A stretch of 64,000 nt of DNA from Garcia nutans (Eukaryota > Streptophyta > Magnoliopsida > Malpighiales > Euphorbiaceae), in NCBI GenBank assembly GCA_947685225.1, contig CANTUV010000009.1:5208001-5272000 (forward strand), read 5' to 3'. The notes under the pieces were generated by a model. It did not search any database and was not told the DNA's origin. It saw only the letters and a program-made list of their open reading frames with translations. This document shows, piece by piece, positions 1 to 10,503 of this stretch. Position 1 is the first letter of the stretch, and the number at the start of each line of letters is the position of its first letter. The translations under genes were made by a program, and so were the position numbers.

Positions 1-2907
1 GAGGTCCCATCTTGACAGTATATCTACAGTTGCTGAGTTTTCAAATATTTTTTCTGAGAAGTTGCCAGGGATACCCCCTGAGAGAGAGGTTGAGTTTGGT
101 ATCGATTTATTGCCTGGTACCACTCTCATCTCTATTACTCCTTATCGTATGGCACCTACAGAGTTAAGGGAGTTAAAGGTGCAGTTGCAGGAGTTGCTGA
201 ATAAAGAGTTCATCCACCCTAGTGTGTCCTCGTGGGCAGCATCTGTATTGTTTGTGAAGAAGAAAGATGATATCTTGAGATTTTGTATTGATTATAGACA
301 TTTGAATAAGGTGACCATCAAGAATAAGTATCCATTACCCTAGATAGATGATTTCTTTGATCAATTGAAGGGAACAACAATATTCTCAAAGATTGATCTG
401 AGATCAGGGTACTACCAGTTGAGAGTCAGAGATGTAGATGTACCTAGGATAGCTTTTCACACGAAGCATGGGCATTATGAGTTTTTGGTGATGCCCTTTG
501 GATTGATGAATGAACCAACATCATTTATGGATTTGATGAACAGGGTGTTCAGACCCTATCTAGATCAGTTTATGGTGATTTTCATTGATGATATTCTGGT
601 GTACTCACGTAATGGGGAGGATCATGACAGACATTTGCGGATTATATTACAGACTCTGAGAGAGAAGTAATTATATGCTAAGCTGTCTAAATATGAGTTT
701 TGGCTCGATTAGTGTGACTTTTCTAGGTCATGTGGTTTTAGTAGAGGGTATTAGAGTTGATCTGAGTAAATTTGAGGCTATTTTGAATTGGAGTCCACCG
801 AAGACTATGACAAAGGTTAAAAGTTTTCTGGGTTTGACAGGCTATTATCGTCGTTTTTTAAGGGTTTTTCTATGATAGCTACACCACTCACCATATTACT
901 TCAGAAGGAAGTTAGATTTGTATGGACAGATCGGTATTAGGCGAGTTTTGAGCAACTGAGGTAGATGTTGACTCATGCTCCTATCCTTACCATGCCGTGG
1001 AAGATAAACCTTATGTGATTTACAGTGATGCTTCACATAGTGGTTTAGGTTGTGTTATGATGCAGGAAGGTAGAGTCATTTTTTATGCCTCTCGACAGTT
1101 AAAGCCGCATGAGCTGAATTACCCGACTCATGATTTAGATTTAATAGCCATAGTTTTGCCTTGAAGATCTGGCAATATTACTTGTATGAAGAGAAGTGAT
1201 TTATTTATACGGATCATAAGAGTTTAAAGTAACTGGGAGTTCAGAAAGAGCTAAATCTTTGACAATAACGGTGGTTAGGGTTGATTAAAAGCTTTGACTG
1301 TTTGATTGATTATCATCATAACGAGGCAAATATTGTTGCTGATGCCCTGAGTTGGAAGTCTTTGGCAGGTTTGATTGCTTATTCGCTCTTGTTGCTTGTT
1401 GAGTTGAGATCGTTGCATGTCAGATTTGAGTCTTGTGATGATGGTACTTTGATGGCTTAGTTGCAGTTGAGGCAAGTGTTGTTGGATCAGGTTAGGGAGG
1501 CTCAGTTGGTAGATGAGAAAATTCAGAAGATTGTGTTGGATTGCCAAAAGGGGAAGAGTTGAGACTTTCATGTGAGAAATGATGATAGTCTGTGGTACAG
1601 AGATAGGTTGTGTATTCCTGATGATGCAGGATTGAAGAGGGTGATTTTGGAGGAAGCACATTAATCACTCTATGCTATGTACCATGGGAGTACCAAGATT
1701 TATCAAAATTTGAATCAACATTATTGGTGGTCGGGTATGAAGAGGGACATAGTAGAATTTGTATCCAGATATCTCACTTTTCAGAGAGTGAAAGTTGAGC
1801 ACTAAGTTTTTTCAGGATTGCTTTAGCCATTATCAGTGCTAGAGTGAAAATGGGAGCAAGTGACGATGGATTTTGTGACTGGACTGCCTTTGACCCAGAA
1901 GAAACATGATGTGATCTGGGTGATAGTTGATAGGATAACAAAGATAACTCATTTTCTTTCAGTTCGGATGGATTATTCTCTTAAGAGATTGGTTGAGTTG
2001 TATATCAGTGAGATAGCGAGGTTGCATAGAGTCCCAGTTTCTTTGGTATTTGACAGAGATCCCCGGTTTATATCGAGATTGTGGAGGAGTTTGCAGAATG
2101 CTTTAGGCTCTCGGTTATATTTTAGCACTACTTTTCATCCTCAGACAGATGGGCAGTCAAAGAGAGTGATACAAATTCTAGAGGATTTGTTAAGGAGTTG
2201 TATCATTGATTTCACTGGGAGCTGGGACAGATTCTTGCTACTGATTGAATTTGCTTATAACAACAGTCATCAATCCAGTATTAGGATGGCACCTTATGAG
2301 GCATTGTATGGTAGGAGGTGCAGGACACCTCTGTGTTAGGATGAAATTGGAGAAGAAAATTTGGTTGGTCTTGATTTGATTAAGGAAACATAAGAGAAAG
2401 TAAAGGTGATTCGGGGTCATCTAAAAGCAACCTCAGACTGACATAAATCCTATACAGATTTGAAGAGAAGAGACATAGAGTCCAGTGTGGGAGATAAAGT
2501 ATTTTTAAAGGTGTCTTCTTGGAAGAAGATTTTAAGATTTGGCCACAAAGAAAAGTTGAGCACTCATTTTATAAGACCATATGAGGTACTGGAGAGAGTT
2601 GGTCTAGTGGCCTATAGACTAGCTTTACCGCCTGAGTTGGATCTAATTAATAATGTCTTCCATGTCTCTATGCTTCAAAATACAGGTCAGACCCATCTCA
2701 CATCTTATCAATAGAGTCAATTGAAGTGAGTCCGGATCTGACTTAAGAGGAGGAACCAGTGGCGATCTTGGCACGAAAAATGAAAGAGTTGAGAAATAAG
2801 AAGGTGTCACTTGTGAAAGTTCTTTGGAGAAATCATACCACTGAAGAGGCAACATGGGAGAGTGAGCTGACGATGCGGAGTCAATATCCCCAGTTATTTC
2901 AGACTTG
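1..2907 (+). pseudogene. Ty3/gypsy pol pseudogene (element A, Tekay/Del-like chromovirus)
   Basis: The window opens inside the reverse transcriptase of a Ty3/gypsy polyprotein. Seen in order: RT (about 60-870) with VLFVKKKD, KNKYPLP, FSKIDLRSGY and an intact FIDDILVYS active site (570-600); RNase H (about 1010-1250) with YSDASHSGLG and YASRQLKPHE; a decayed integrase zinc finger (about 1630-1800) in which both cysteines of the CxxC pair read as Tyr and Phe; integrase core (1860-2339) with MDFVTGLP and VFDRD; a GPF/Y-like segment (2460-2700); and a chromodomain-like tail ending in the EEATWE motif (about 2750-2907). That tail and the LTR start suggest the Tekay/Del chromovirus group. In-frame stops (about 342, 668, 2337) and frameshifts separate the parts. 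The integrase catalytic Glu reads Lys (2160-2162). It is a dead element; its gag and protease lie upstream of the window. Confidence 0.9.
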
Positions 2908-2936
2908 AGAGCATGCAATTTCAAGGGCGAAATTAT

Positions 2937-2952
2937 TTTTAGGGGAGATAAT
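2937..2952 (+). other. Polypurine tract of element A
   Basis: A purine-rich run (aggggagataa) sits between the end of pol and the TGTAAT start of the LTR. This is the usual position of the plus-strand priming tract in a gypsy element. Equivalent tracts precede the LTRs at 10504 and 33975. Confidence 0.6.
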
Positions 2953-5900
2953 TGTAATATTTCAAAATTTTAAAAATTTTAATTTTTGAAAAATAAATAA
3001 ATAAATTATAAGTTAATAAATTAAATAAAACATTTAATAAAAAATTAAGTAAAAAAGTAAAACATATATGCGATATATATGTAAATATACATAATATATA
3101 CAAGTCAATATTTTAAATTAGTCAAAATTTATTTTAATAATTTAAAAATAAATTATGCAGTTAGTGAAAGAGGATATTTGATGTTAATTAAATAATAATA
3201 TATATACTTGGTGGATAATTAAAATTGAAATTTATGTGGTTAAAAGTGATGTGGTTGGATAAAGATGATTGTGGATCATCTTCTTCTTCTTCTTTTTCCA
3301 TTGAAGGTCGGTTTTCTCCATTAGAGAGAAGAAAGGATTTTCTTCTTTCAAGCTCAAGTAATTGAAGAATTTCAAGTGTTCAAGTTGGATTTTTGGGAAT
3401 TTTCTTCATATTCGGTAAGTTTCCAACTTGTTTTCTTGAATTTTTATGAAAGTTTATATATGTGTGAATTAGATGTTTGATGTATTATGTTTTAATGGTT
3501 GGAATTGATATGTATAAAGTTATTTTGAGTAGTTAACTATGATTTTAAGGTTGGATTGAAAAAATGATTAAGTTTGGGCTAAGTTTGGTGAAGAGAAAGA
3601 GTTTTGGGTTATGTAACTTTTTAGTTATGAAGTCATCATTTTAAATTGTGTATTTTGCTTTTAATTAAGTTATTTTGATGCATATACAAGTATTTTATAG
3701 TTAAATGATGGATTTAATTGAGTTTGAATGGAGTTGGAAAGGGAAAAGAATGATTGTTCAAAGTATGAGAAAGAATGATAACTTTGGATGTGACAATTAT
3801 GTATTGATATCAAGAATTTGGTCTAACACACCCAGTGACACAGCCATGTCATGTCATTGGGTGTGTCGATGGTTTTATTTTTTTGTGTTGGTGACACATA
3901 AAGTGACACGCCCATGTCACTGAGCATGTCACAGCTTCTGTAATATTATAGTATTGACACGTGTAGTGAAAACGTCCATGTTACTGATCATGTCACAACT
4001 ACTATGATGTAAGAGTATTGGCACGGGCAGAGATACACTCATGTCTCTGGGCATGATGTAGCTACTGTAATGCAGATCTAAGGACACGGTCATTGACACG
4101 TCCATGTCACTGAGCATGTCAAAACTTCTGTGTTGTGGGTTTAGGGCACGGTCATTGACACACCCATATTGTTGAGCATATCATTTGTAGATTTTGCCCT
4201 TGATAGGTCTTTTCCTTATTTTTCTTTGTGTTTCTTATCCTTGTGTTATGAGGTGATGTATATGCCTTTAATTGTGTTACTAAGTGATTATTTATAATCA
4301 CATTTGCTTTAGGCATTGAGGAGATTTGAGTTGTCAATCCAAGTGTTGAAGGATATCTTGGGAGAGAAGGTTGAAAGTGGTGTTTGAGCTTGCTTTTGGT
4401 TGTCCTTTGAGGTAAGTACAAATTTTGAATAAATTGGATGTGTTTGCATTACATTGGGCTTAGCACATTTTGATTGAAAAATGTGTTAAGCTACTTGATA
4501 TATTGAACATTCATAAATAATGTGCTATGACATGTGATTTGTTATGAATGCATTATATGTAATGTGAAAAACCATTGATAATGGCTAAATTGAGTAAAAG
4601 TGAAAAAGTATGCAAAATGTGAAATTTACCTAAAATGTTTGGGTAATGTAGCTTGTTGTGTATACATTAAAGATATTGGTAATGGCTAGATTGTATAAAA
4701 TATGATACATATACATTATGATTATATGATGATGTTGATATAAATGAGATAAATGAGGCAATGTGCCTAGCTTGATCATGAGAAAATGAGAAGGAGATTG
4801 ATAATGGAATTATGAAATAATTGTGTGCCTAGTATGTTATTCAATTTTTAGAGTTCTGTGTTTGGCGGCATGCCTATGAGGTTATCCTCATTATTTGCCT
4901 TTGAGGCTAGCTTTTGAGCAATTATTTGATTTGTCTTTGGGGCCAGATGCTTGGGATCATTGTGATATGATTTGCCTTCGGGGATAACTTTTGAGCAATT
5001 ACTTGATTTACCTTCAGAAGAAAGAAAGAAAATAGGATATAAATTATAACAAAAACTACATGTCATGTAGGAAAAAAGAAAATAGGATAATCCTTTGGAT
5101 ATAAAGGCAAGACACCTCATGAGGCTATAAGTGAGTGATAATCTAATGTAATATCTAACATATTCCTGTTTTGAATTGCATTGCTTAACTCTGGTTAAGT
5201 AGTGTCTTATTTTTATTTACACCACAGTTTGTATTACCCTTTTTGCATATTGTTTTATTAGAAAACCTTTGTTCTTATTAATTTAATTTACTTAAATAAT
5301 TATTTTTAATTATCCATTTATTGCTTGGCCATTCTTTTGATTCCTTTGGAAACATTGTTATTGAGCTATTTTTATTAATCATCTGACTCTCTAATGAGTT
5401 ATGTATTTATTAACTTTGATTCCTCTATTGATTTGAAATTCATAAATATTGAGTTTCTTTGGTTATTCTAATGATACTATTATTGAGTTTATTGTTTGAC
5501 CTCCACTGTTGTGATATGACCCAACTCTGGTAAGGGTTAAATCACTGAACGGTGTACACTAGTATTTTGTTATGCATAAAAAGGGAAAAGTTATCTCCCT
5601 AACATACAGCTAATGGCTACTCTGTTCTGAATGTCATAATATGTTTCTACATAGAATTGTTGTTATATCATTATCTGTTATTTATCTAAATATGTAGTAT
5701 TCGTTAATACTTGATTATTCCGAATTTGTTGATTCCTCTTTCACTCTCTTTGCTTGTATCTCTGCTTAAGTGATTTTATTTATTATCCCGCTTAGCCGTA
5801 CATTATGTTATGATTCACTGAGTTAACGGCTCACCCCACGTCACTATTTTTTTTTCAGATTAGTTACAAGTGAGAGCTTCTGAATTTCTACTTCCTAGCT

Positions 5901-6202
5901 GCTCACTCTGTTGGTTAGTGTTAGAAGTATATTATGTAAAAATAAATAAAGTCTGTAAAATATTTATGTTGTACATCTCTCCGTTGGGTACAATGTGGTA
6001 TATGAAAAAGTATTTATGTCTATAAGATTTTAGATACACTTGAGTTTGCATTAATAAATATATGTTTCTATAATAATTTTAAATATTTTGAATATAATCT
6101 GGGAAAGGTTCTTCGTAGTATCTAGTGGCTTAAAGCTTACCCGAATCCTAGAACTATCACACCTCATCTTACCCAAACCAAACTGGAGGTGGGGGTGTGA
6201 CA
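2953..6202 (+). repeat. LTR between gypsy elements A and B
   Basis: The LTR begins TGTAATATTT directly after the polypurine tract of element A and ends GGTGTGACA, followed at once by a primer-binding-like site that starts element B. At about 3.25 kb it is long and non-coding. The last 1.2 kb (about 5025-6202) matches the 3' half of the LTR at 12168-13320 closely, for example in the stretch around CTTACCCGAATCCTAGAA. The first 2 kb does not match. The 5' half contains imperfect repeats of a GACACGcCCATGTCACTGAGCATG-like motif at about 3835-4175. It therefore serves as 3' LTR of A and 5' LTR of B, and may be a hybrid of two families. Confidence 0.7.
3830..4180 (+). repeat. Short imperfect tandem repeats inside the LTR
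   Basis: Five or six degenerate units of about 60-75 bp carry variants of 'gacacGcCCATGTCACTGaGCATGTCA', visible near 3835, 3900, 3965, 4030, 4090 and 4150. They lie in the U3 half of the LTR. Such repeats may act as enhancers in retrotransposon LTRs, but nothing here shows activity. Confidence 0.6.
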
Positions 6203-6206
6203 AATG

Positions 6207-6218
6207 TGGTACTAGAGC
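6207..6218 (+). other. Primer binding site, tRNA-iMet-like, degenerate
   Basis: TGGTACTAGAGC lies four bases after the LTR end and differs at two positions from TGGTATCAGAGC, the common plant retrotransposon site complementary to the 3' end of initiator tRNA-Met. It marks the start of the internal region of element B. Confidence 0.6.
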
Positions 6219-6390
6219 ACCGTTCCATAACATACTTTTGTAAGAATATTAAGTATAAGGAATATGGCATTTTAAAAGAGTCTGATATTTGTACCAATAA
6301 AATTAGGTATTTGTTTGATGAATCTATTTTCCTTGATATTTTTATTTATCCGTGTGTATGTTAACATGATTCTTTTCCTCTTAGATTGTA

Positions 6391-6935
6391 TATGCCACCA
6401 CATAAGAAAGCACGTGCCCCAGCTACCACCACTATGATCTGAGGTAACAGTGTTATCCAATGAAGCCTATGCTTCTCCAGGAATGAATCAAGGGGCACCA
6501 GTAACTTCCTCAAGACCAGAAACTGATGTAGCAAGAATGAAAGAGAGATTAGATGAATTACAACATAATATGGATATGTTAGTTAAGACAGTAGCTCAAC
6601 AAAGGAGGTAATAGCTTGCTCCGACTCCTACCCCAATAAATCCTGCACCAGTTGCATCTCAGCCACCTGAGTTAGCACTAGAAGAGGAAAGAAAAATACT
6701 AGAATGTTTTCTAAAGTTAGCAACACCTAACTTCCTTGGAGAGGGAGACACCATAGATTTCCTGAAAGGTGGAGTTAGACCTAATATGATTGCCCCTGTG
6801 GCAAGAGCAAGTATACTGCTCTGTACAAGTTGTGAGAGACAACACCGAGGAGAATGCCGAATGTTAGTTAGGACTTATTTTTAGTGTGGACAACCCGGGC
6901 ACATAGTCAGGGATTGTCCTCAATCACTAGCAGTG
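6391..6935 (+). pseudogene. gag pseudogene of gypsy element B
   Basis: It starts with ATGCCACCACATAAGAAAG, typical of the MPP-basic start of chromovirus Gag. It soon meets stops, and most of the capsid region is missing: only about 160 codons separate the start from the zinc knuckle, where several hundred are usual. The knuckle near 6870-6915 reads CGQPGHIVRDC, but its first Cys is changed and a stop sits just before CGQ. This is a deleted, inactive Gag. Confidence 0.7.
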
Positions 6936-7089
6936 GAGCGATCTTAGATATCTTAGCTTACAGTTCATATGGGTAGAGGTGCAAATGAAGCATGAGGAGG
7001 AATCTAAGAAGGTAGAACAGAGGCAAATCCACTACCTGCTAGACAAGGATGAGGAAGAGTGTTTACTCTTACACCACAGAAAGCCCAGG

Positions 7090-10000
7090 CATCTAATACT
7101 GTGATCACAGGTATTTTACCAATTCAATCTACTAGAGCAAGAGTATTGTTTGATTCTGGGGCTACACAGTCATTTATTTCCACATACTTTTCATCTAAAC
7201 TAAACATATTCCAAAAAGATTAAAAGATCACTTAACTTTGTCCACACCATTAGATGAAGAGATTAAAATAGTGACCAGTCTGAACGAAAAACCTTAACCA
7301 TCAATTTATTAGAACTACCTATATTAGGTTTTGATGTAATATCAGAGATGGACTGGTTAACCAAATATCATGTCACCTTATATTGTAAGGAAAAGAAAGT
7401 CACTTTGTGTTTACCATTCAGAGAAACTTTTGAATACCAACGGGATAGAAGTAAGACACCTAATAATTTGATTTGTGCCATAGAAGCAAGATAATTGATA
7501 CATAAGGAATGTAAATGGTATCTTGCTTATGTTAGAGATTTGAAGACTAGTACCCCTAGGCTTATGGATATTCAATTATTAAAGAATTTCCTAATATATT
7601 TCCTAAGGATCTATCTGGTTTACCACCTGAAAGAGATATAGAATTTACCATATATCTTATGTTTGGTACCTAACCTATATCTATTCAACCATACCGAATG
7701 GCACCTGCAAAACTGAAGGAGTTAAAGGTACAACTGCAAGACCTTCTAGGTAAAGGTTTTATCCGACCTTGTAATTTATCTTGGGAAGCTCCTGTATTGT
7801 TTGTCAAGAAGAAAGATGGAACCCTCCAGATACGTATTGATTATCAACAGTTAACTAAGGTGATAATTTGAAACAAATATCCTCTTCCTAGAATAGATGA
7901 TCTATTTGACCAGTTATAAGGAGCAAAATATTTTTCTGAGATTAATCGATGGTCTGGATATCACTAATTGAGAATCAAGTCAAAAGATATTTTGAAGACT
8001 GCTTTTCGCACTTGATATGGTCATTACGAGTTTCTAGTGCTACCTTTCTGATTGACCAATGCTCCAACAGTCTTCATAGATCTAATGAATCGGGTTTTCA
8101 AACTTTTTTTGGATTAGTTTGTTGTTGTATTTATAGATAACATACTGATTTACTCTAATATGAGAATTGTGCTACAAACATTTAGAGAATACCAACTATA
8201 TGCTAAGTTCTCTAAATGCAAATTTTGGTTAGGGGAAGTAGCATTTTTTGGACATGTCATTATTGAAGAAGGGTTACAAGTAGTTCCCAAGAAGGTTGAA
8301 GCTATGCTTAATTGGCCTAGAATAACTAATGTATCTGAAATTCAAAGCTTTATGGGTATGGTTGGCTACTACCAAAGATTTGTTGAGAATTTCTTCGGTA
8401 TGGCAGCACCACTCACTAAATTGACTCAAAAATCTATTAAATTCTAGTGGGATGAAAAATGTGAAGAATGTTTTAAATAGTTAAAGGCTTGATTAGTTTT
8501 TTTTTTACCTATTTTGGCACTTCCAGTTGAGGGAAGAAAGTATATTGTATACTGTGATGCATCTCGAATAGGGTTATGGTGTGTGCTCATGCAAGATGAA
8601 AGAGTAATTGCATATGCCTCTCGACAAATTATGAAGACATGAAGTAAATTATACCACACATGATTTTGAAATGGCAATAGTAGTTTTTGCACTAAAGATT
8701 TGGAGACACTATCTATATAGAGAAAGTTATGAAATTTATACTAATCATAAGAGCCTGATGTATATTTTGGAGCAGAAGGATCTGAATCATTGACAACGAA
8801 GATGGGTGGGATTGCTAAAAGATTATGACAATGAGATAATGTATCAACCTGGGAAGGCTAATATAGTAGTTAATGCCTTGAGTAGGAAGTCAATTGGAAG
8901 CTTAGCTCATATTTGTGCATTTCGAAGACCTTTGATAATAGAATTGCATAATTTGTATAACTCCAGAATACGATTTTAAATCTCTGAGCAAGGAACCTTT
9001 TGTGCTCATCTATATGTGAAACCTCTTTTGATGGACCAGATACATGAGAAGCAGGAGAAAAGATCCTATTTTGAGTAAGATTAAAAAGAAGATGGAAAAA
9101 GGTCTGGCACTGAAATTCCAAAATATTGATGGAATGCTAAGACATGGTAATAGGTTATGTGTACTAGATGTGAATAACCTTAGACAACATATACTGAAGG
9201 AAGCTCATTATGCCAAATACAACATGCATCCAGGAGCTACCAAGATGTATTATGATCTTAAAATACATTACTGGTGGTCAATATATGAAAAAATATATTG
9301 CTAAATTTGTGGCTAAGTGTTTAACCTGTAAACAAGCGAAAATTGAACCTTAGAGACCTTCAAGATTATTACAAGAACTTCCATTACCAGAATGGAAATG
9401 GGAATGGTTTACGATAGATTTTGTTGTTAGACTACCTCGCATGGTAGCCAAATATGATTCGATTTGGGTGATAGTAGACCGATTCACCAAGTTAGCACAT
9501 TTTCTGCTAGTCAAGACAACTTATACAACCTCTCAATATGCTCAACTGTATCTTGATAAGATAGATAATTTGCACGGGGTGCCAATCTCTATTATTTTAG
9601 ATAGAGATTCAATATTTACCTCTAGATTCTGGCAAAAATTTTAGGAAGCATTAGTCCACTCGACTAGATTTCAACACTACTTTCCATCCATAAATCGAAG
9701 AACAATCTGAATGCACTATCCAAACATTGGAAGACATGTTAATGATGTGTATCCTTAATCTAGGAGGTAGTTGGGACCGACACCTTCCATTGATAGAGTT
9801 TGCCTACAGCAACAACTATCACTCTACCATACAGATGGCCCCATATGAAGCTCTGTACAGAAGAAAATGTAGATCATCACTATGTTGGACTGATATAGAA
9901 GAGAGGAATGTAGAAGGACCATAATTAGTCTAGTATACTGTAGAAAAGGCACCGCTAATCCAAGAAAGAATAAAAATAGCCTTTAGCAGACAATGGAGTT

Positions 10001-10440
10001 ATGCAGATCCTAAATAGAAAGATGTTCAATTTTCTATAAGGGATCATATATTTCTGAATGTCTCACCGATGAAGGGAATAATGAGGTTTGGGAAGCGAGG
10101 TATCACCTCAATACATAGGTCCTTTTAAAATTCTGAAAAGATTCGGAGGAGTTTCCTATCGACTAGTTTTACCTCCTAATCTAGAGCACATATACCCTAT
10201 TTTCCATATCTCTATGTTACGAAAATATGTTCCCGATCCGAGTCATGTGTTACAAAAGCCTATTTTAGAATTTCAATATGACTTGTCATACAAGGAAGTC
10301 CTTATAAGTATATGTGATTATCAAGTTAGGAAATTACAAAATAAAGATATTTTTATGGTGAAAGTGTTATGACATAGTCAAACTAGTGAGGAATATATTT
10401 AGGAGATAGAAGCAAAAATGCGATGCTTGTACCCAACTCT
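7090..10440 (+). pseudogene. Ty3/gypsy pol pseudogene (element B, Tekay/Del-like)
   Basis: The polyprotein can be followed in broken frames. The aspartic protease has the active site FDSGATQSF (about 7147-7175). RT (about 7570-8450) has KNKYPLPRIDDLFDQL and YGHYEFLVLPF, but the catalytic motif is decayed to FIDN. RNase H lies at about 8515-8880 with YASRQ. The integrase zinc region is at about 9180-9340. The integrase core (about 9410-9920) has TIDFV, ILDRDS and a retained Glu in the EQSECTIQT segment. The C-terminal GPF-like and chromodomain-like region is at 10088-10440. Many stops and frameshifts are present (for example 7868, 7918, 8445, 9643). It resembles element A in domain order but differs enough in sequence to be a separate family. 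It is inactive. Confidence 0.88.
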
Positions 10441-10490
10441 ATTCTATAATTAAAAGTATCTTCGTAAAAAATTTGAGGATGAATTTCTAT

Positions 10491-10503
10491 AAGGAGAGAA
10501 GAA
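10491..10503 (+). other. Polypurine tract of element B
   Basis: AAGGAGAGAAGAA follows the typical chromovirus pol tail 'aatttgaggatgaatttc' and directly precedes the LTR start TATAACACCCC, which is probably a mutated TGTAACACCCC. Confidence 0.7.
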
